Positions 38,701 to 53,700 of a stretch of DNA of 64,000 nucleotides are shown here, one piece after another (position 1 is the first letter of the stretch; each line of letters begins with the position of its first letter). A program made the position numbers and the translations under genes. Source of the stretch: Anoplolepis gracilipes. Lineage: Eukaryota; Arthropoda; Insecta; Hymenoptera; Formicidae. The stretch covers positions 3,897,501-3,961,500 of the forward strand of contig NC_132978.1 of the NCBI RefSeq assembly GCF_047496725.1, read 5' to 3'. Below the pieces are notes generated by a model. It saw only the letters and a program-made list of their open reading frames with translations. It had not been told where the DNA came from and made no database searches.

Positions 38701-41700
38701 CACACAAAAAATCTATAACATATATACGAATACACTTACCCATGGGCGTAGCGATTCCATATCCTTTTGTGTCCAAAAGACCGCCGATTTGTGTGAGATT
38801 GCAGTTTCTTTGGACAATATAATCCAGCATGGTCGACTCCATCAAAAAGGCATAGTCACCTTGGAGAACCCGTTGGATACCCTCTTCGTAAGTTGGCACG
38901 AATACCGATGGCTTCTTGTTTTCCATGAATCGCCACATTTTCTTGTACGTTTCGATCATCGAGTCCTTGACCAAAAAGTATGAAAAAAGTCAGATTCTAT
39001 TGTCATCATTATAACTCACTATTATATAATATATTGTGCGTGTTATCGTAAATGTATATCGATCAAACATTATTCCATAATTTAGGCTCCTTTCTTAAAC
39101 TTAATAATAGAAGTAAAAAATTATGTAAATTCTTTTCTTGCATTATCTGCCGAAGTAAATTAACTGTTCAGTATTCCATTATTCAATAATATATAGATTA
39201 GTAAAACATATTAAACAAACTAAAGACTTTTTCGATTTACAAATTAATACTAAATAATTGCAAATATTGAACAATGGTCATAATGTTTCATTTTTCGTTG
39301 AAAATGAAAAAGGCAGATTGAGTCATATTGTCCAAAATATAGCAAAAAAAAGAAATTTCGGTATATTTTTTATATTTTAAATCCATTCTGTCAAACACGA
39401 GTAGTAGCATATGAAATGTCATACTTCGATAGTCGCAGACGAAAAAAATGTTTTATCGTCTTTAACCGTCAATAAAAGAGCAAACTCGGCGTGAAAACGC
39501 AACATAAACAGAAACAATTATCATAATAATCGCAAAAAAGTTACTTTTGCATCGATCGCTTTTATATCGTGCAATCGTTGTTTGATCAAGGAGTTATAAA
39601 TTTACCACAAATTTGCATGAATATTAATATACAATGCAGGATAAAATTTCTTTATATAAACAAGAGCTATAGCTTTTTTTTGCATTATTAAAAAACATAA
39701 ATCTTAAAAATATTTATAGAATGATGTGCACATGGAGGAATAAGACATCGTAGTTACATGTTTAGATTTTATAGATTGATAATATTATACAGATACTAGT
39801 GCTATTAGCATTATTAGTCTATCTTTTTGCGAATACATAAGCAAAAAAATATTAATTACCCTGAAGAAAGTCATTGTGCTTCCGCTGTCGAGAGTCCCAT
39901 ACGCAATGTCAGTTTGGCTGGCGAGATCTTCGGCGTTTTCTATCGGCGTGATCATCCTTTCTACTGTGAGAAAAGCTGCCAGATTCGCAGTATAAGACGA
40001 GATGATAATCAACGTGAAGAACCACCATATGCCACCCACGATACGCGTGCTCGTAGCCTGATAAAGCAATTGTTTTTATGAAAATGCATCAGATATTACA
40101 AAAAAAAACGTATATTAATATAGCATAATTATAGCCAACTGCCAAACAATGGCGAATACACATCGAAATAATGGTCGATAAAAATTTGAATTATAAATGT
40201 TATACAGTGTTCGGAAAATGGCTATACACCTTATACTATTAATTGTATTTAATTAATAACATAAGAGCATAAAATATTGAAGCTACTATCAAAGATTTCA
40301 TCAGAGGCCATCAAAAGAGTTCAAGAAAGATCAAAGAGTTGAGGAAAGTTTTTGATAACAAAATTAATGAGTTAAAGCTTGTTTCATGAAGGTCACTTCC
40401 AGCGTCTTTTGTAAACAAAAACTAATTTGCTAATAATGTTTGATAACTGTTCTTTTTTTATTTGAAAAAGATATATAATTATTTTCCGAACACCGTGTGC
40501 ATCGCGATATTGTGTATGTGTGTGTGCATCGATATAGTATCTTGTAATAGCGTCTTTAAATTTTCATTAACATTAATTTCTCACTAACGTTGGAAAGCCA
40601 ATACTCTCATCCTTTCAGTCGTTCCACGGATTAACGGATTTCACTTTGTTAAATAAGACTTTTTTAATGCTGGAAAATTAATTCAAAAATTAAAGTCTGC
40701 AATTGAAAGCTGGAAATTCTTTTAATACAAACGCTCGTGTTTTTGTAGAAAATTGTACAATATTGGCAAATATGAATATTTGAAATGAATTTTCTCTGAT
40801 TCAATTACACCTGATATAGTATCGTATTAAATATATATAATATAGATAACCAAATAGAGGCAATGCGCATAATTAAAATAATAATTTAGTTGATGATAAT
40901 CATTGATGAAATATATAATCTCACGTAAATTAATCAGGAAGCGCATAAGCATATTAAAATTGCACGCGTTGTTTCTTCCATTAATACAAAACGATATCTA
41001 ACTAGGTGATAATATAGTTTATGTAACAATCTATTATGTATAAATAAACCAAGGAAGTTTGTTTTGCTAATTATCATTGATTTAATACATGATAATGTAA
41101 TACATAGTAATGTTAATGATGATATAACGTTGTTCTTATAATTTTCATGCGTATATAATGCTAAAGAAAAATCTACGCAACTTTTTTATGTCATTCATTT
41201 TTTTTATGCTTACAATACTCGAATGGAAAATTGGGCACGAACCTTGGGATTTAAATCGCTGCCCTGCTGCATGAGAGTCCCAATGGTGAACCAGAAGCTG
41301 TTCGATAAAGAGAACTGATTCTCGACAATTTCCGGCCCGGCGTGACATGGATGCGGATTGTTCCATTCGTAGGGACTGAACCGTGCTACGACAAACATGG
41401 TCACCGATACCAAGACGTACGCCGCCAGAACGTACAGCCAAATCTCGATCGCTAATGGATTCATGAAGGAGAAGAGCCGCGCTTGATGGCTAGTTGGTAC
41501 CTGTAAGAAATTTCATTTTGGTCACCACAATGTGGACGCTGATCTTACAAAAACTGGAAATATGAATATTTTAAAGAAAATTAGCCATTCTTTTACATGC
41601 AAAATATACACTGTATAGTATAAATAAATTTTTATTTATTATTATTAATAATAATCATATTAAAATATAAGGCTTGTGTCATTCGTTAATGCATTGTATA

Positions 41701-44700
41701 TGAGAATTAAATAATTATATAAATTATAAAACAAAATTGAAAATTTTCGTACTATTTTATTTGAATGATACGTTTTGCTCATTATTTAATTTCGCTATTC
41801 TGTCTGTCGCATAAAAAAGGGAATACATTTTATATTAATAAAGCTTAATTAATTTAATGTAATATCTCTTGGAGTAATATGTATGCTGATGATAACAGAA
41901 AAATTTTTTGGAAATAATTTAACGATTTTTAATTAAATTTACTAATTCTTGTTTTGTCTGAATTGAAATTATTATTTAATGATACTTTTATTAGGTATAC
42001 TTAATTGTGCTTTCATATATAATTTAATCATTCTATAATTTCAAATATTTTATAGAATATTTGTTACGAACTATCAATGCATATTAAATTTTTGCTATTA
42101 TTACATTGCATTGGACAGTTCAAATATATATATAATAATAATTTATGTATCCAGTATGTACAAATTTATTAAATTTATTTGTCATATTTATTTATATATC
42201 ACAAATGTATAGAATATTTTGTGAATTTAGAAAAGTAAAACAAAAAATATAAAGAGAAGTAGTGACGTAAAAAAGAAATATAAAAATATATACACACTAT
42301 ATAGGCAAAATAAAATAAACATAGGAAAAGTTTATGGGACCTCTATTGAAGTAGCGCGAGCTCTTTGTTCAATAAATTTACAGAGAGAAAGAGACAGAGA
42401 ATTAATATCGATCTCAATAATTTTTTATTCATAGTGTATCGGCCGATACTAAATTCGCAGCTATAGATTTTTTTTGCTGCCACCAATAACTTTTGTGTGA
42501 GCAGAATTAGCTGATGCAAAATTTAACAATCGCTTTTGATAGTGAATATTGATTTCAAGAAAAAAAAAGAAGAAAAAAATATCGTCGTTATTATCTATCG
42601 ACGGTGAAGAGAAATAAAGAGACCATTTTCGATGTAAAACTATCGGTTTCACATACTCGAAGAAGTCATAATGTTATCATGAGAACAAATCGGTTTATCT
42701 TATATTTGAAACAATTCTGGCAAATAATAAGATGATAATTGTAACGTACGTGTGGGGTCGTAACGGATAGATGGCAGGATAATTAAAAGATGCTTTGAGA
42801 ATACGAGGGGGGAGGGCAGCTAACGGCTGCAATATTAATTGCAATTAAATGGTCGCCTTACATTAATTAGAAGGCGCGCTCGCGGTTGTCGACGTAGATT
42901 GATGCAATCAACGAAAAGAGACTCTCCCTCTCTCTCTCTCTCTCTCTCTTTCTTTCTCTTTCTCTTCTCTTTCTCGTGTTTGCTAGAGGAAAATTCCTCT
43001 CAGGCAGAAACGAGCCTTCAGCTTTCCGCATTGGAAAGCAAGCTATCGTCATCAACGTGGTGAAGAAGCTTCCGCCGTTTTAATCAATTTATGAGAAGTC
43101 CACTTACCGACTTTTTCACACCTCGCAATTTTAGTGAAAATGTAATTGCAGCGAATTATCTTCAAGTTATCGCAAGACAACTAATTAGTTCGATCGATTT
43201 CTATAATTATTTGATAAACAGCTTTACCCTTTTTTGTAATCAAATAAAGTAAACGAAAAAGTATCATATACTTTATCTGATATTTATTTTATTATAATGT
43301 CAATCTCTCGATAAGATATAAGTAAGAGCCATTTAAAGACTCTGTCAAGTGTAATACATAATCTATAATTAATTCTGCAGTGATTCGCAATAGAAGATTA
43401 TCGCGTCACTGCCGTCTGACTGAATAACAGCAATTTGCTTAATTGTCTTCATTAAGCAATTGACTTGTGTCGTCGGGAGCTGAAATGCAATTTGTTCGGG
43501 CATTAGTTGTGTGGAAAATGTTCAAGACAATATGTGTAATTATCCTCTCCTCTTCCGCTCTCTTTTTTCTATCTCCTCCCATTATCGAATATGTAACAAT
43601 ATACAATAACAGGCAAAAAGATTAAAGGACATGAGAAAGGATTACAATATAAAATATATATCAATTTAGGCTGGATAATATCCGGAAAAAAGCGATAAAG
43701 GATAAATTTTTTACGCAAGTATGTACACATTAATTAATCTTATTGCTTCTTGGTAAATTGTTTCTATTTTCTGTTATTTAAAAATTACGTTTAATATAGT
43801 TTAATCGTTCTTAATTAATATAGCTGATAAGGTAGCAAAAATGATATATAGATATATCGTGGAAGAAAATTGTGCTTTTATTTTATAACACAGTTGGGGT
43901 GCGAGATAAAAATGTAAAGATGAAAAAAGAAAATTTAACACTGGCAGAGAGATCAAGATCTGCCCGTAAATTTCGTCGCAAATGTCCGATCAAGGTTTTC
44001 CGCGGAAAATCGAGAAATTAAAAATGAACCTAAATGGGAGCGGAGAGCGCGAGCACAGTGGGATGAGGCGATCTCGTCGTCGCGAAAATTTTATTACAAA
44101 AGCTCGAGAAATTAACTTCTCCATCGGTATCGCTCCGTCTGCCCGCCCTTACCCGCGAACCTATCCTCGGCGCAATACCATTATTAACTTCGGAGTAAGC
44201 GAATCCCACCGTCGCTCGTTACGGTATAAAGTGCAACTGTCCGAGAGAAGTTAACTCCGTAGATCCAAGCATCTCGAATTATTTAGCGCGAGTCGAAACT
44301 TCAGGAGGGGATTTCCGCACTGTCGTTCGAATCGATCGCGAATGGCATCCGCGAGTCGGAAGAAACTCCCTGCGGGACATTGTGAGAATAATTAAAGCTT
44401 CAAGCGGATAAGATAGACTCGAGAGAACAATCAGAATTGCATATGGGAAGAGAAAAGAGAGAGAGAGAGAGAGAGGGGGGGAGAGCGACTGATGAAAAAA
44501 ATGGCTCGTCGAACAAATATTGGATTAACCGGCTCGCTAATTTGACATAAGCCGATCGATGATACATTCCGATTATTGAATCATCTACGCGCCACCACTT
44601 GCGAGAACGGCTCTAATTAGTCTGCCTACGACACACGTGCTGCGCCATTATAAGCGAGAACGCACATGTGCACATTGATGCGCGCGAATGCATCGCCAGG

Positions 44701-47700
44701 ATATTACTATGATAGCGCAATTTTATAACCGAAACGAGAGGTATAACAAGGATCAAGCCGTAATAGCTACTGGATAATTCTTTTTGTCCACGTATAAAAC
44801 GCGTGTATATTTTTTCAATTATTAATTTGAATAATCAGATTAGTTTGTTACTTTTTCAAGAACAAATTATAATTTATAAAAATTTGTACGATTGATCAAT
44901 ACGTAATAAAATAATGTATATGTAAATATATTTTAAATAAATTATTTGAAAACAATTTTATTTAATTTTATATAACATATTTTAATTAATGTCTCCATAT
45001 CTTATTAGCAATAATTTTTGTCAATTTTTTCTAAATGTTATTTAAATAATAACTGTTTGTGTATATTGTAGGGTTGTTTAAACTGAAACATAAATGTATT
45101 TCATTTTCATTTAGAAATTATTCGATATGTAAAATAGATGTGCCAGGTCATACATATATAATCAGTTATTACTGCCACACGTAGTATTAGTATTTACATA
45201 TTCGACTATTAACTAACTGCCTCAATAATATATGAGAGATATTATACGAATGCGTGACTGTTATCAACCATTGGTCGTTTCACGGGCAAGTAGATAAGAG
45301 CTAGTTACGGTCAACCAAAGTCAGGCGGAATTACAGTCATATGGATAACAGCTCCCTCCATTATTTTGACGGCATTATCTCCGATAAAATTACCCCGCCA
45401 GTAAATTAGCTATCAAGCTAGCGAAAGAGAGTGAAAATATACGGCGTCGGCTGTATTTTATAACAGCCATTTCACTCCCTTCGTATCGTCGAACGAATAT
45501 TTAAAGAAACAACAAAAATACGAAGACACAAAATATCGACAGAGATGTCATATTTCACATAACTTTCATCGACATCGCGTTGATCCTTGAGCGTGAAGCC
45601 AGTCAGATACGACAACGAAAATAGTCTAACAACAACAATAGGAAGGATATACGATGGAAAAAAAGCAAATAAGAATAACAGATGCGAAAACATGTGGAAA
45701 AATATACAGGAGATGAGAGAGGGAGGAAAAACCAACAAGACTGGACGGGTGAGAGAATCAAGATTCGCCGACAACAATGTGCCGTGGAGAATGTAGAGGA
45801 AATAAAAATATGAGCTATCAGGGTGTCGCTATTTTCCAACGCGAACCGGGTATTAATGTGGCTTATACGAGATAGCTTTAAAAGCGCCGCTCTCTTCGGT
45901 CGGTATTAGATGTGGATGTAATTGCTACTTTGTGTAATGGGATCAATTCCGGCGTGCGCGATACGCGCTTTCCAAGAAGCATTATACTACTGTGAAAAAT
46001 ACCGTTTTACTTACCTTGAAGAGGATCGAGATGCCTAAATTCATGAACGGCTTCGTGAAGTCGATGACGCTCTCGCGCGCGTAGTTGATTGTCATCGAGC
46101 CGACAGCGAGGTCAGCCTTCTGCGAAATAAAAGAAAATGATGAGGTATTAAAAATCGAGCAAAAAGGGAAACATTCCGTTAATTTATTTCTGTAATTATA
46201 ATAATTATAATCGAACGAGATTGCCAAATGTCAAACTGCTTTCGTTCCATCGACAGAAATGAGTTCGAAATTATTTAGACTCGCGCAGTTGGCAAAGTAG
46301 CCAACGGCTACTAGGGTCGACCATAGTCCACGAGATGAATAAAGTCACCTGGAAGAAGAGGTCGCCTGAAAAAGTTTCGGACACGCACTTTTGGCGCGAT
46401 ATCTAACTGCTTTTTCAGCGTCTGCGATCGCGAAGTCGCGACAGTTCGGGTAGATTTATTTCCGGCTTGCGTCGCAGCGAGACGGAGAGCAGCGGATATG
46501 CTGGCCTCGAGAATGCACCCGAGATAGGGAAATCCCCTGTCTTTTCCCTCGCACACACCACGTACACCTCGGTACGTTATATATTTCCTGTAAGTACGCG
46601 AATGTACACGTTGCGCGACAATTTTATTGCGCGACGTCGGCGAAACACGATTTATGCACTCGCGTTCTTAATATTCGCAAAACGTCGATTTCTAGTCGCA
46701 AAACGGTATGTAACGTCGATTTTTACGTCTTACGTATCTATTTCGAAAAGTTATGACTACATTTCAATTGTGCGACGCGCATTAAACAAAAAAAAAAAAA
46801 AACTCTGCCTCTTTTGACGATTTGTCTTTCACCTGTTTGTTTCATTTAAAAATGCAACTGTTAAGCTGGCCGCACGCGGTACGATTTTTCATACTAAATC
46901 GTATGCGAGACATTTAATTAACTATCATACTGGTTATGCAACTTGAAATTATGTGTATTGCGTGCTACTATACGTCCTAGTATGCTAGTTTGGTAATAGG
47001 TTTGGCGCTTTTTTTCACTACGTGATTTCTTGCTAGCTGTAAACGATAATAACGATAATAACTGTCAAAAACGCGAAAAATTACAAACTGACATACTTCA
47101 AATGAAAAAATGACATACTTCAAATATTATATAAAATATTTTATACACTATGTGTATAACACATTTTACATGCATGTACCGGTTTTATTTATTATTCTTT
47201 ATAAAGCATATATATATATTTTCATTATTGTTTTTGCTAATAAAGGGATTTTGATTTTCATGCTTTTGTTGCACAACTGTGCACAACTATTGTTTATCCT
47301 TTTGTATTGTATCTTATATTACATATGGGGAATTATTTAATAATTATAGAAACATTAATTTATTTTTATTAATTTTAATTTTATTGTCATTAATGTTAAC
47401 CTTGTTTCTTATTCATTTCAATTATTTTATTATATTTATTTTGGAGAAGCTAAATTATAATAAATCCTTCCTTAATTATAATAATTTGGCGTTTCAATAA
47501 ATTTAATTATTCGCGAATAAAAATATATTCATATTTACCATTTTTACAATAGAACATACAAATCCCTGTAAAAGACTTTCGTAACAAAATCCATAATAAT
47601 AATCAACGTCAACAATTCCTTATCCTTTTGTATTGTATCTTATATTACATATGGGGAATTATTTAATAATTATAGAAAAATTAATTTATTTTTATTAATT

Positions 47701-50700
47701 TTAATTTTATTGTCATTAATGTTAACCTTGTTTCTTATTCATTTCAATTATTTTATTATATTTATTTTGGAGAAGCTAAATTATAATAAATCCCTCCTTA
47801 ATTATAATAATTTGGCGTTTCAATAAATTTAATTATTCGCGAATAAAAATATATTCATATTTACCATTTTTACAATAGAACATACAAATCCCTGTAAAAG
47901 ACTTTCGTAACAAAATCCATAATAATAATCAACGTCAACAATTCCTTATCCTTTTGTATTGTATCTTATATTACATATGGGGAATTATTTAATAATTATA
48001 GAAACATTAATTTATTTTTATTAATTTTAATTTTATTGTCATTAATGTTAACCTTGTTTCTTATTCATTTCAATTATTTTATTATATTTATTTTGGAGAA
48101 GCTAAATTATAATAAATCCTTCCTTAATTATAATAATTTGGCGTTTCAATAAATTTAATTATTCGCGAATAAAAATATATTCATATTTACCATTTTTACA
48201 ATAGAACATACAAATCCCTGTAAAAGACTTTCGTAACAAAATCCATAATAATAATCAACGTCAACAATTCCTTATCCTTTTGTATTGTATCTTATATTAC
48301 ATATGGGGAATTATTTAATAATTATAGAAACATTAATTTATTTTTATTAATTTTAATTTTATTGTCATTAATGTTAACCTTGTTTCTTATTCATTTCAAT
48401 TATTTTATTATATTTATTTTGGAGAAGCTAAATTATAATAAATCCTTCCTTAATTATAATAATTTGGCGTTTCAATAAATTTAATTATTCGCGAATAAAA
48501 ATATATTCATATTTACCATTTTTACAATAGAACATACAAATCCCTGTAAAAGACTTTCGTAACAAAATCCATAATAATAATCAACGTCAACAATTCCTTA
48601 TCCTTTTGTATTGTATCTTATATTACATATGGGGAATTATTTAATAATTATAGAAAAATTAATTTATTTTTATTAATTTTAATTTTATTGTCATTAATGT
48701 TAACCTTGTTTCTTATTCATTTCAATTATTTTATTATATTTATTTTGGAGAAGCTAAATTATAATAAATCCCTCCTTAATTATAATAATTTGGCGTTTCA
48801 ATAAATTTAATTATTCGCGAATAAAAATATATTCATATTTACCATTTTTACAATAGAACATACAAATCCCTGTAAAAGACTTTCGTAACAAAATCCATAA
48901 TAATAATCAACGTCAACAATTTTTATTTTTTCTCACATGTTTTAAAAATGAATGAGTGAAAAATTAACATGCTTTATAAAAGCCTAAAAGCATGGATCAT
49001 AAATGCTCTATGCATTGCGACCGTCGAGCTATGAATGAGCGATTTTGACGCGGAAGATCTATCGGTCGATATCGATGTAACGGCGTAAAACGGTACCGCG
49101 CCGGTTCATCCTGCGAAAGGTTTCAGACTCGCGACGTCACTAATTCTCACGCGTGATTTATGCGACCCGCGGATGACGGTTGCAATAATTTGTTGCGGCA
49201 TACTCGCGCGATGACAGGCACGGCGCCATTGCGGAACATCCCGCCGTCAATCGTTTACGAATGTATGTAGTAACGAGCGATGCTGTTTTCACACATCGAT
49301 GTGTCGGGGGAGAAGTCGAACATGCCAGAGACCGGAGCTCGATTAAAGCTGCAGTTGGAGATGCCACTGGGAAAAGTTCGCGCGATATCAATTTCGCAAA
49401 TTTTGCAAGAAATATTTACATACGCGCGCGTCCCGATCTTTGAATTATTTATTTTAACATTTTTTTCTGTTGAGAATATCGCGCTTTTTGCCGATTAATA
49501 ATTTCCATGAACAACGATGATACATCGCGAGCAAGGGTTTTTCGTTTTGTTCATTCGTTTTTTAGCTTCGTTACCTTTTCACGTGGCACCGACAAACGAT
49601 ATCCCATTTATCAAAGTGTTCATATAAAAAAAAAAAAAAAAATAAAATAAAATATCGATACATCACCCTATTCAGAAGAATTCACGCGATGAAAATTAAT
49701 ATCTCGTGTAACATTTTGCATATTTTGCGTATCAACGAAATACTTCAAAACTTGTTGCATTAAATTGGAAATTAATAAATTATATTTATATTTTTACATG
49801 TCAAATAATATGCATTTCTGCTAAAAAAAAAAATACCATTTCAACAATATTTTCAAACGCTATGTAAACGATACGCGATTTTATTCGTAATTTTATCATT
49901 TCATACGAAAAGCCTTCGAACAAGCAAAATATACACAACCGTATAAAAATCTGTGGAATATGACGTCATAAATAGAGAAATTTCTAATTATATGTATATT
50001 TTATATATAATTATGAAATTTAATTATATAACGTCGTCTGTATATCGAACATCGAATAAAATCAAATAAGCACATTTGCCAGTTTGGGTCGATTATTTGC
50101 TATCTTCTTTATTAATTTTCATCACTGGCGATTTAAATTATTATCAACTAATGATATATCATTATATAAAATCTAAAGTGAGCTTAAATACAAGTCCCCG
50201 GAAAGCAACAAAATAACCTCTTGTAGGCGTAAGAAAGAATTTACAGATATATGTTAATTAAGATACCTAATTAGACGTGGTCCCGATTAATCTTCTCTTT
50301 GACGTCCCCGACTGCGGGCTTCTCGGCGAGATCCGCTTAACTATGCTTAAGTCGCTAAAATACGACGCCGTTTCTAGGCATATTACGTGCCGTTGTCTTT
50401 TTATCATCATTTTTCCGTCCTCGGTTTCTCGGTGAACGAAGGGGGGAGGAAAGAGAAGAGCAGAGACGAGGAGGGAGCGGTCGACGACTGCGGCGAGCAT
50501 TATTAATGATCATCTGACAAAATTAATACCGCCGTCTGGATAACGTAGTGCCGGTCGCTTTGTAACGACCGGCAGTCGGCGGGTCTCGACGAAAATGAGA
50601 AATTTCGCCGACTCGCGTATCGCGATTTCTCATAATTCCACGCCGAGCCATGTGTGCGAGCAGGCTCATTGACATATCATCGGTTGGATAAACTGTCCGA

Positions 50701-53700
50701 GTCGTTTAATGCGACTCTGATTCGAATCGAGAAATATTAATAATATGATTAATATGATTAATAATCGCGATGTTACCTCGTTGCTTTTCCGATTTCGAAA
50801 TATGAACATGTATGTATATGCTTATTCCGCCTACGTTATCAATACTGCGACGATATGTCAGCAGATCCTGTAATCGCATTATCTCTGGTTAAATTAAATA
50901 CACTTTTTAAACATTCAAGCACATGTATACGTTTCTTTTGTTTTTTTAATGTTACCTATTTGGTAAAGCCGACGGTATTACGTCGGGAGCCGTTCTCGTC
51001 GCGCTTACATTGGAATTAATTATTTCTATACAAGAACGTAGTTTCTATTACACGCAGAGTTATACATTATTCATGATAAAAGTGCGCCCTTGCAGTTTCG
51101 TAGCAGCCGGATACTGAACCCAATCCCAAAGTTCAGGATTTATGGCGAAAGTAGTTCTGGAATGCTGCTAGATACACGACTAGTTACATCCTACTTAGTT
51201 CTTTCCAAAAACCGAGGGCGCTCTTAAATGTACCGGAGAAAAGAAAGTACGTGCGAAAACAAGAGATAAAAGCGGGCACGTTTGATTTCTCCTTCGTGAG
51301 AAAATCTCGTCTGTGAGAAGCGCGAAAATACATCCGTGTGTTTCGCCCAGCTGTGTATCAAGCATCGAGAGAGATCTCTCGATTAGAGTCTGGTTCGAAT
51401 CTACGTTAACGTATCCAGGGTAAAACCAGCTGCAAATACACGTACGCTTTTTATTGCTTCAACTACGTTAGACTATATATTGCGATGGGTGCAATGCAGG
51501 TACATTACACACATCTAATATAAATATAAACATTTATTTTCCAACGGAATACGAAAGTTAGCTCTAAATTCCAAGCTATTTTGATATAACACGGCATCTT
51601 TGCCTCTAAGATACTTTGCGACAGATGAGCCGGTTGACATCGTTATCACGGCGCTGTCGCCCTCGCATCTGTTACAAATGTCAGCGGGATATTGAAATTC
51701 GGTAGAACGGAATTGCGCGCGCGTATGCGGCACTTAATCAATCGCCTACTTGAAATGTAGACGTAGCAATATAGGTACGCGAGCTAGTTTCACGCCTTGC
51801 CGGCAGAAACGCGCTCATACACGACGTCTCATCGCATCTGTCCGTGATTTGAATTGCAAAAGCGAACGATATGCAACGCGTCGCGCCCCTAAGCTCTACG
51901 CAAAGTACACGATTCACTGGTTGCCAATTGGAATGCAGCAGGCAAAATGACACGATGGCTTCCGATATTGCATTCCGTTATATCGACTCTGTAGTGTTAT
52001 GGTCGCGTCAATTTGCGTGATGTCTTTTCGACAGATTGTGTGTTGAAATGATACTTCGTCTTGTACACCTGTGTTAACACAAATCGCGTTTTAGGGGGAG
52101 AAAGTATGATAATTTTTCAAATAATTATAACCCGTGTTATCTCGAGCGATGAAGTCTCGTGTTTGTTAACGGGATAAAGTCTGTATCAGCGACGTAATCC
52201 ACCATACATCCTCGAGGAAATGTAATTCCCGAGACGCATCTCGAGCCAACGTCAATACTCGTTCCTTATCTCTATCGAAATTCGGTTAACCATCCTTTGT
52301 TACGTCTATCGCTAACTATCAAAACTATCTATCAGCGATGGGACTTGTCAACAATCTCTAAACATACTAGATTGTGTTATACGCTGTTATGTATAAGCAT
52401 CCCTTCCGTTACGAGTAAATTACACTGCCGTATCAGGTAATGTTAGCTTCTTATCGCGAAAACTTATCGCGCGATCCATCTTTCATACACTCGCGTTACT
52501 AGCAAAATTAACGTGCCTAGAAGATGCGAGAAGAAAAGAAATGACATCGAAACACGTAATATTTGATTTTGATAATCAGATGTATTGTGATTTTTGTGAT
52601 CTTTGCCATAATTCGCTGAAAGGAAGATGGAGTTTTCTTTCGAGCGTTTTAAACATAAAGTATACCTTATCGTTCTACTTCTCGCCTAATCCGAATCCAC
52701 TATGGACGCATACAGACGTACAGATACGTGCATCTTATCTATCCACACACACTCACCTTGTCCATCAACTGCCGTACTATCCCGTTCCATTCGCCGGTCT
52801 CGTAATCGTAAACGCCATACTTGCCGTCCGGCACGAGCTCGATCCTGTAAGCGAAGCCCACCATGCGCGCTATCTCCTTCAGCAGGTCGATGCAGAAGCC
52901 CTCGTAGCGCGCGTTTCCGCTGAAATTCCCCTCGCTCCTCAGCCTTACATACGGCTGCTCCTACGGGGATCATAAAAAGGAGCTACCGTTCTTTCACTCG
53001 CATCCCTTACACAGGCCTTCTTTCGCCAGTCTTCTCTCTCATTCCCCTTTCTCTATCTCCATTCTCGTCCGTCTCCGCCAGTCTTCCCGCCCATTTTGTT
53101 ACCCGGCGTCCTCTTGGTAGAGCTCTCCTACACCGGATCTATCGATATGGTCGGCGACAAAGTCGGCGCGCAACGATAAGGCATTTGCATGTTTGTCGTG
53201 AGAATTTTACCCGGGAGGGGGGGCTGCGTGGAGATGTAAATTCTTTTTTCTCTTTTTTCTCGGGTAAAAAAAGGGTCGCGGATGAGATTTAAGTTTTACA
53301 GCTTTAGTCTGGGCTCGAGAAGACAGAGAAATTTCGGTTCCCCTTGCTCATTTCGCCGAAATATACGACCTACAGGCCTGATTGAAAAGTAAATAAGTAG
53401 CTGCGTTTTATAATTATCGATCAATCAGATAATAAATCCATAACTTTATATAAATCTGTTTCTTTTAGCTTCGTAATGTGATGCAAATTTTAAATAAATA
53501 AATGTTTATCAAACTTTCTCTCTGGGATTGTTCGGGGATAATAAAAAAGAATCACAAATTGGTGATTGGTACATTTCTTAAAATTCAGCGAGTGAAACGG
53601 AAATATGCGAATAAACCGAAAAAAAATTTCTGATTGACTTTTAAAATAATATGTTTAATGAATTAAATACTTTTCATCACCTGCTTAAGCTTGAATGACT

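Noticed and set aside
47279..47500. Hydrophobic open frame across the start of the 326-bp array
   Set aside because: Leu/Ile/Phe composition is expected from AT-rich repeat DNA, and the frame is not maintained through the units.
51361..51420. GGTTCGAATC motif suggesting a tRNA
   Set aside because: Only the T-loop-like box is present; no matching acceptor stem, D-arm or anticodon arm could be laid out.
52541..52975. 144-residue + strand open frame opposite the proximal S1 exon
   Set aside because: Antisense shadow of a well-supported receptor exon.
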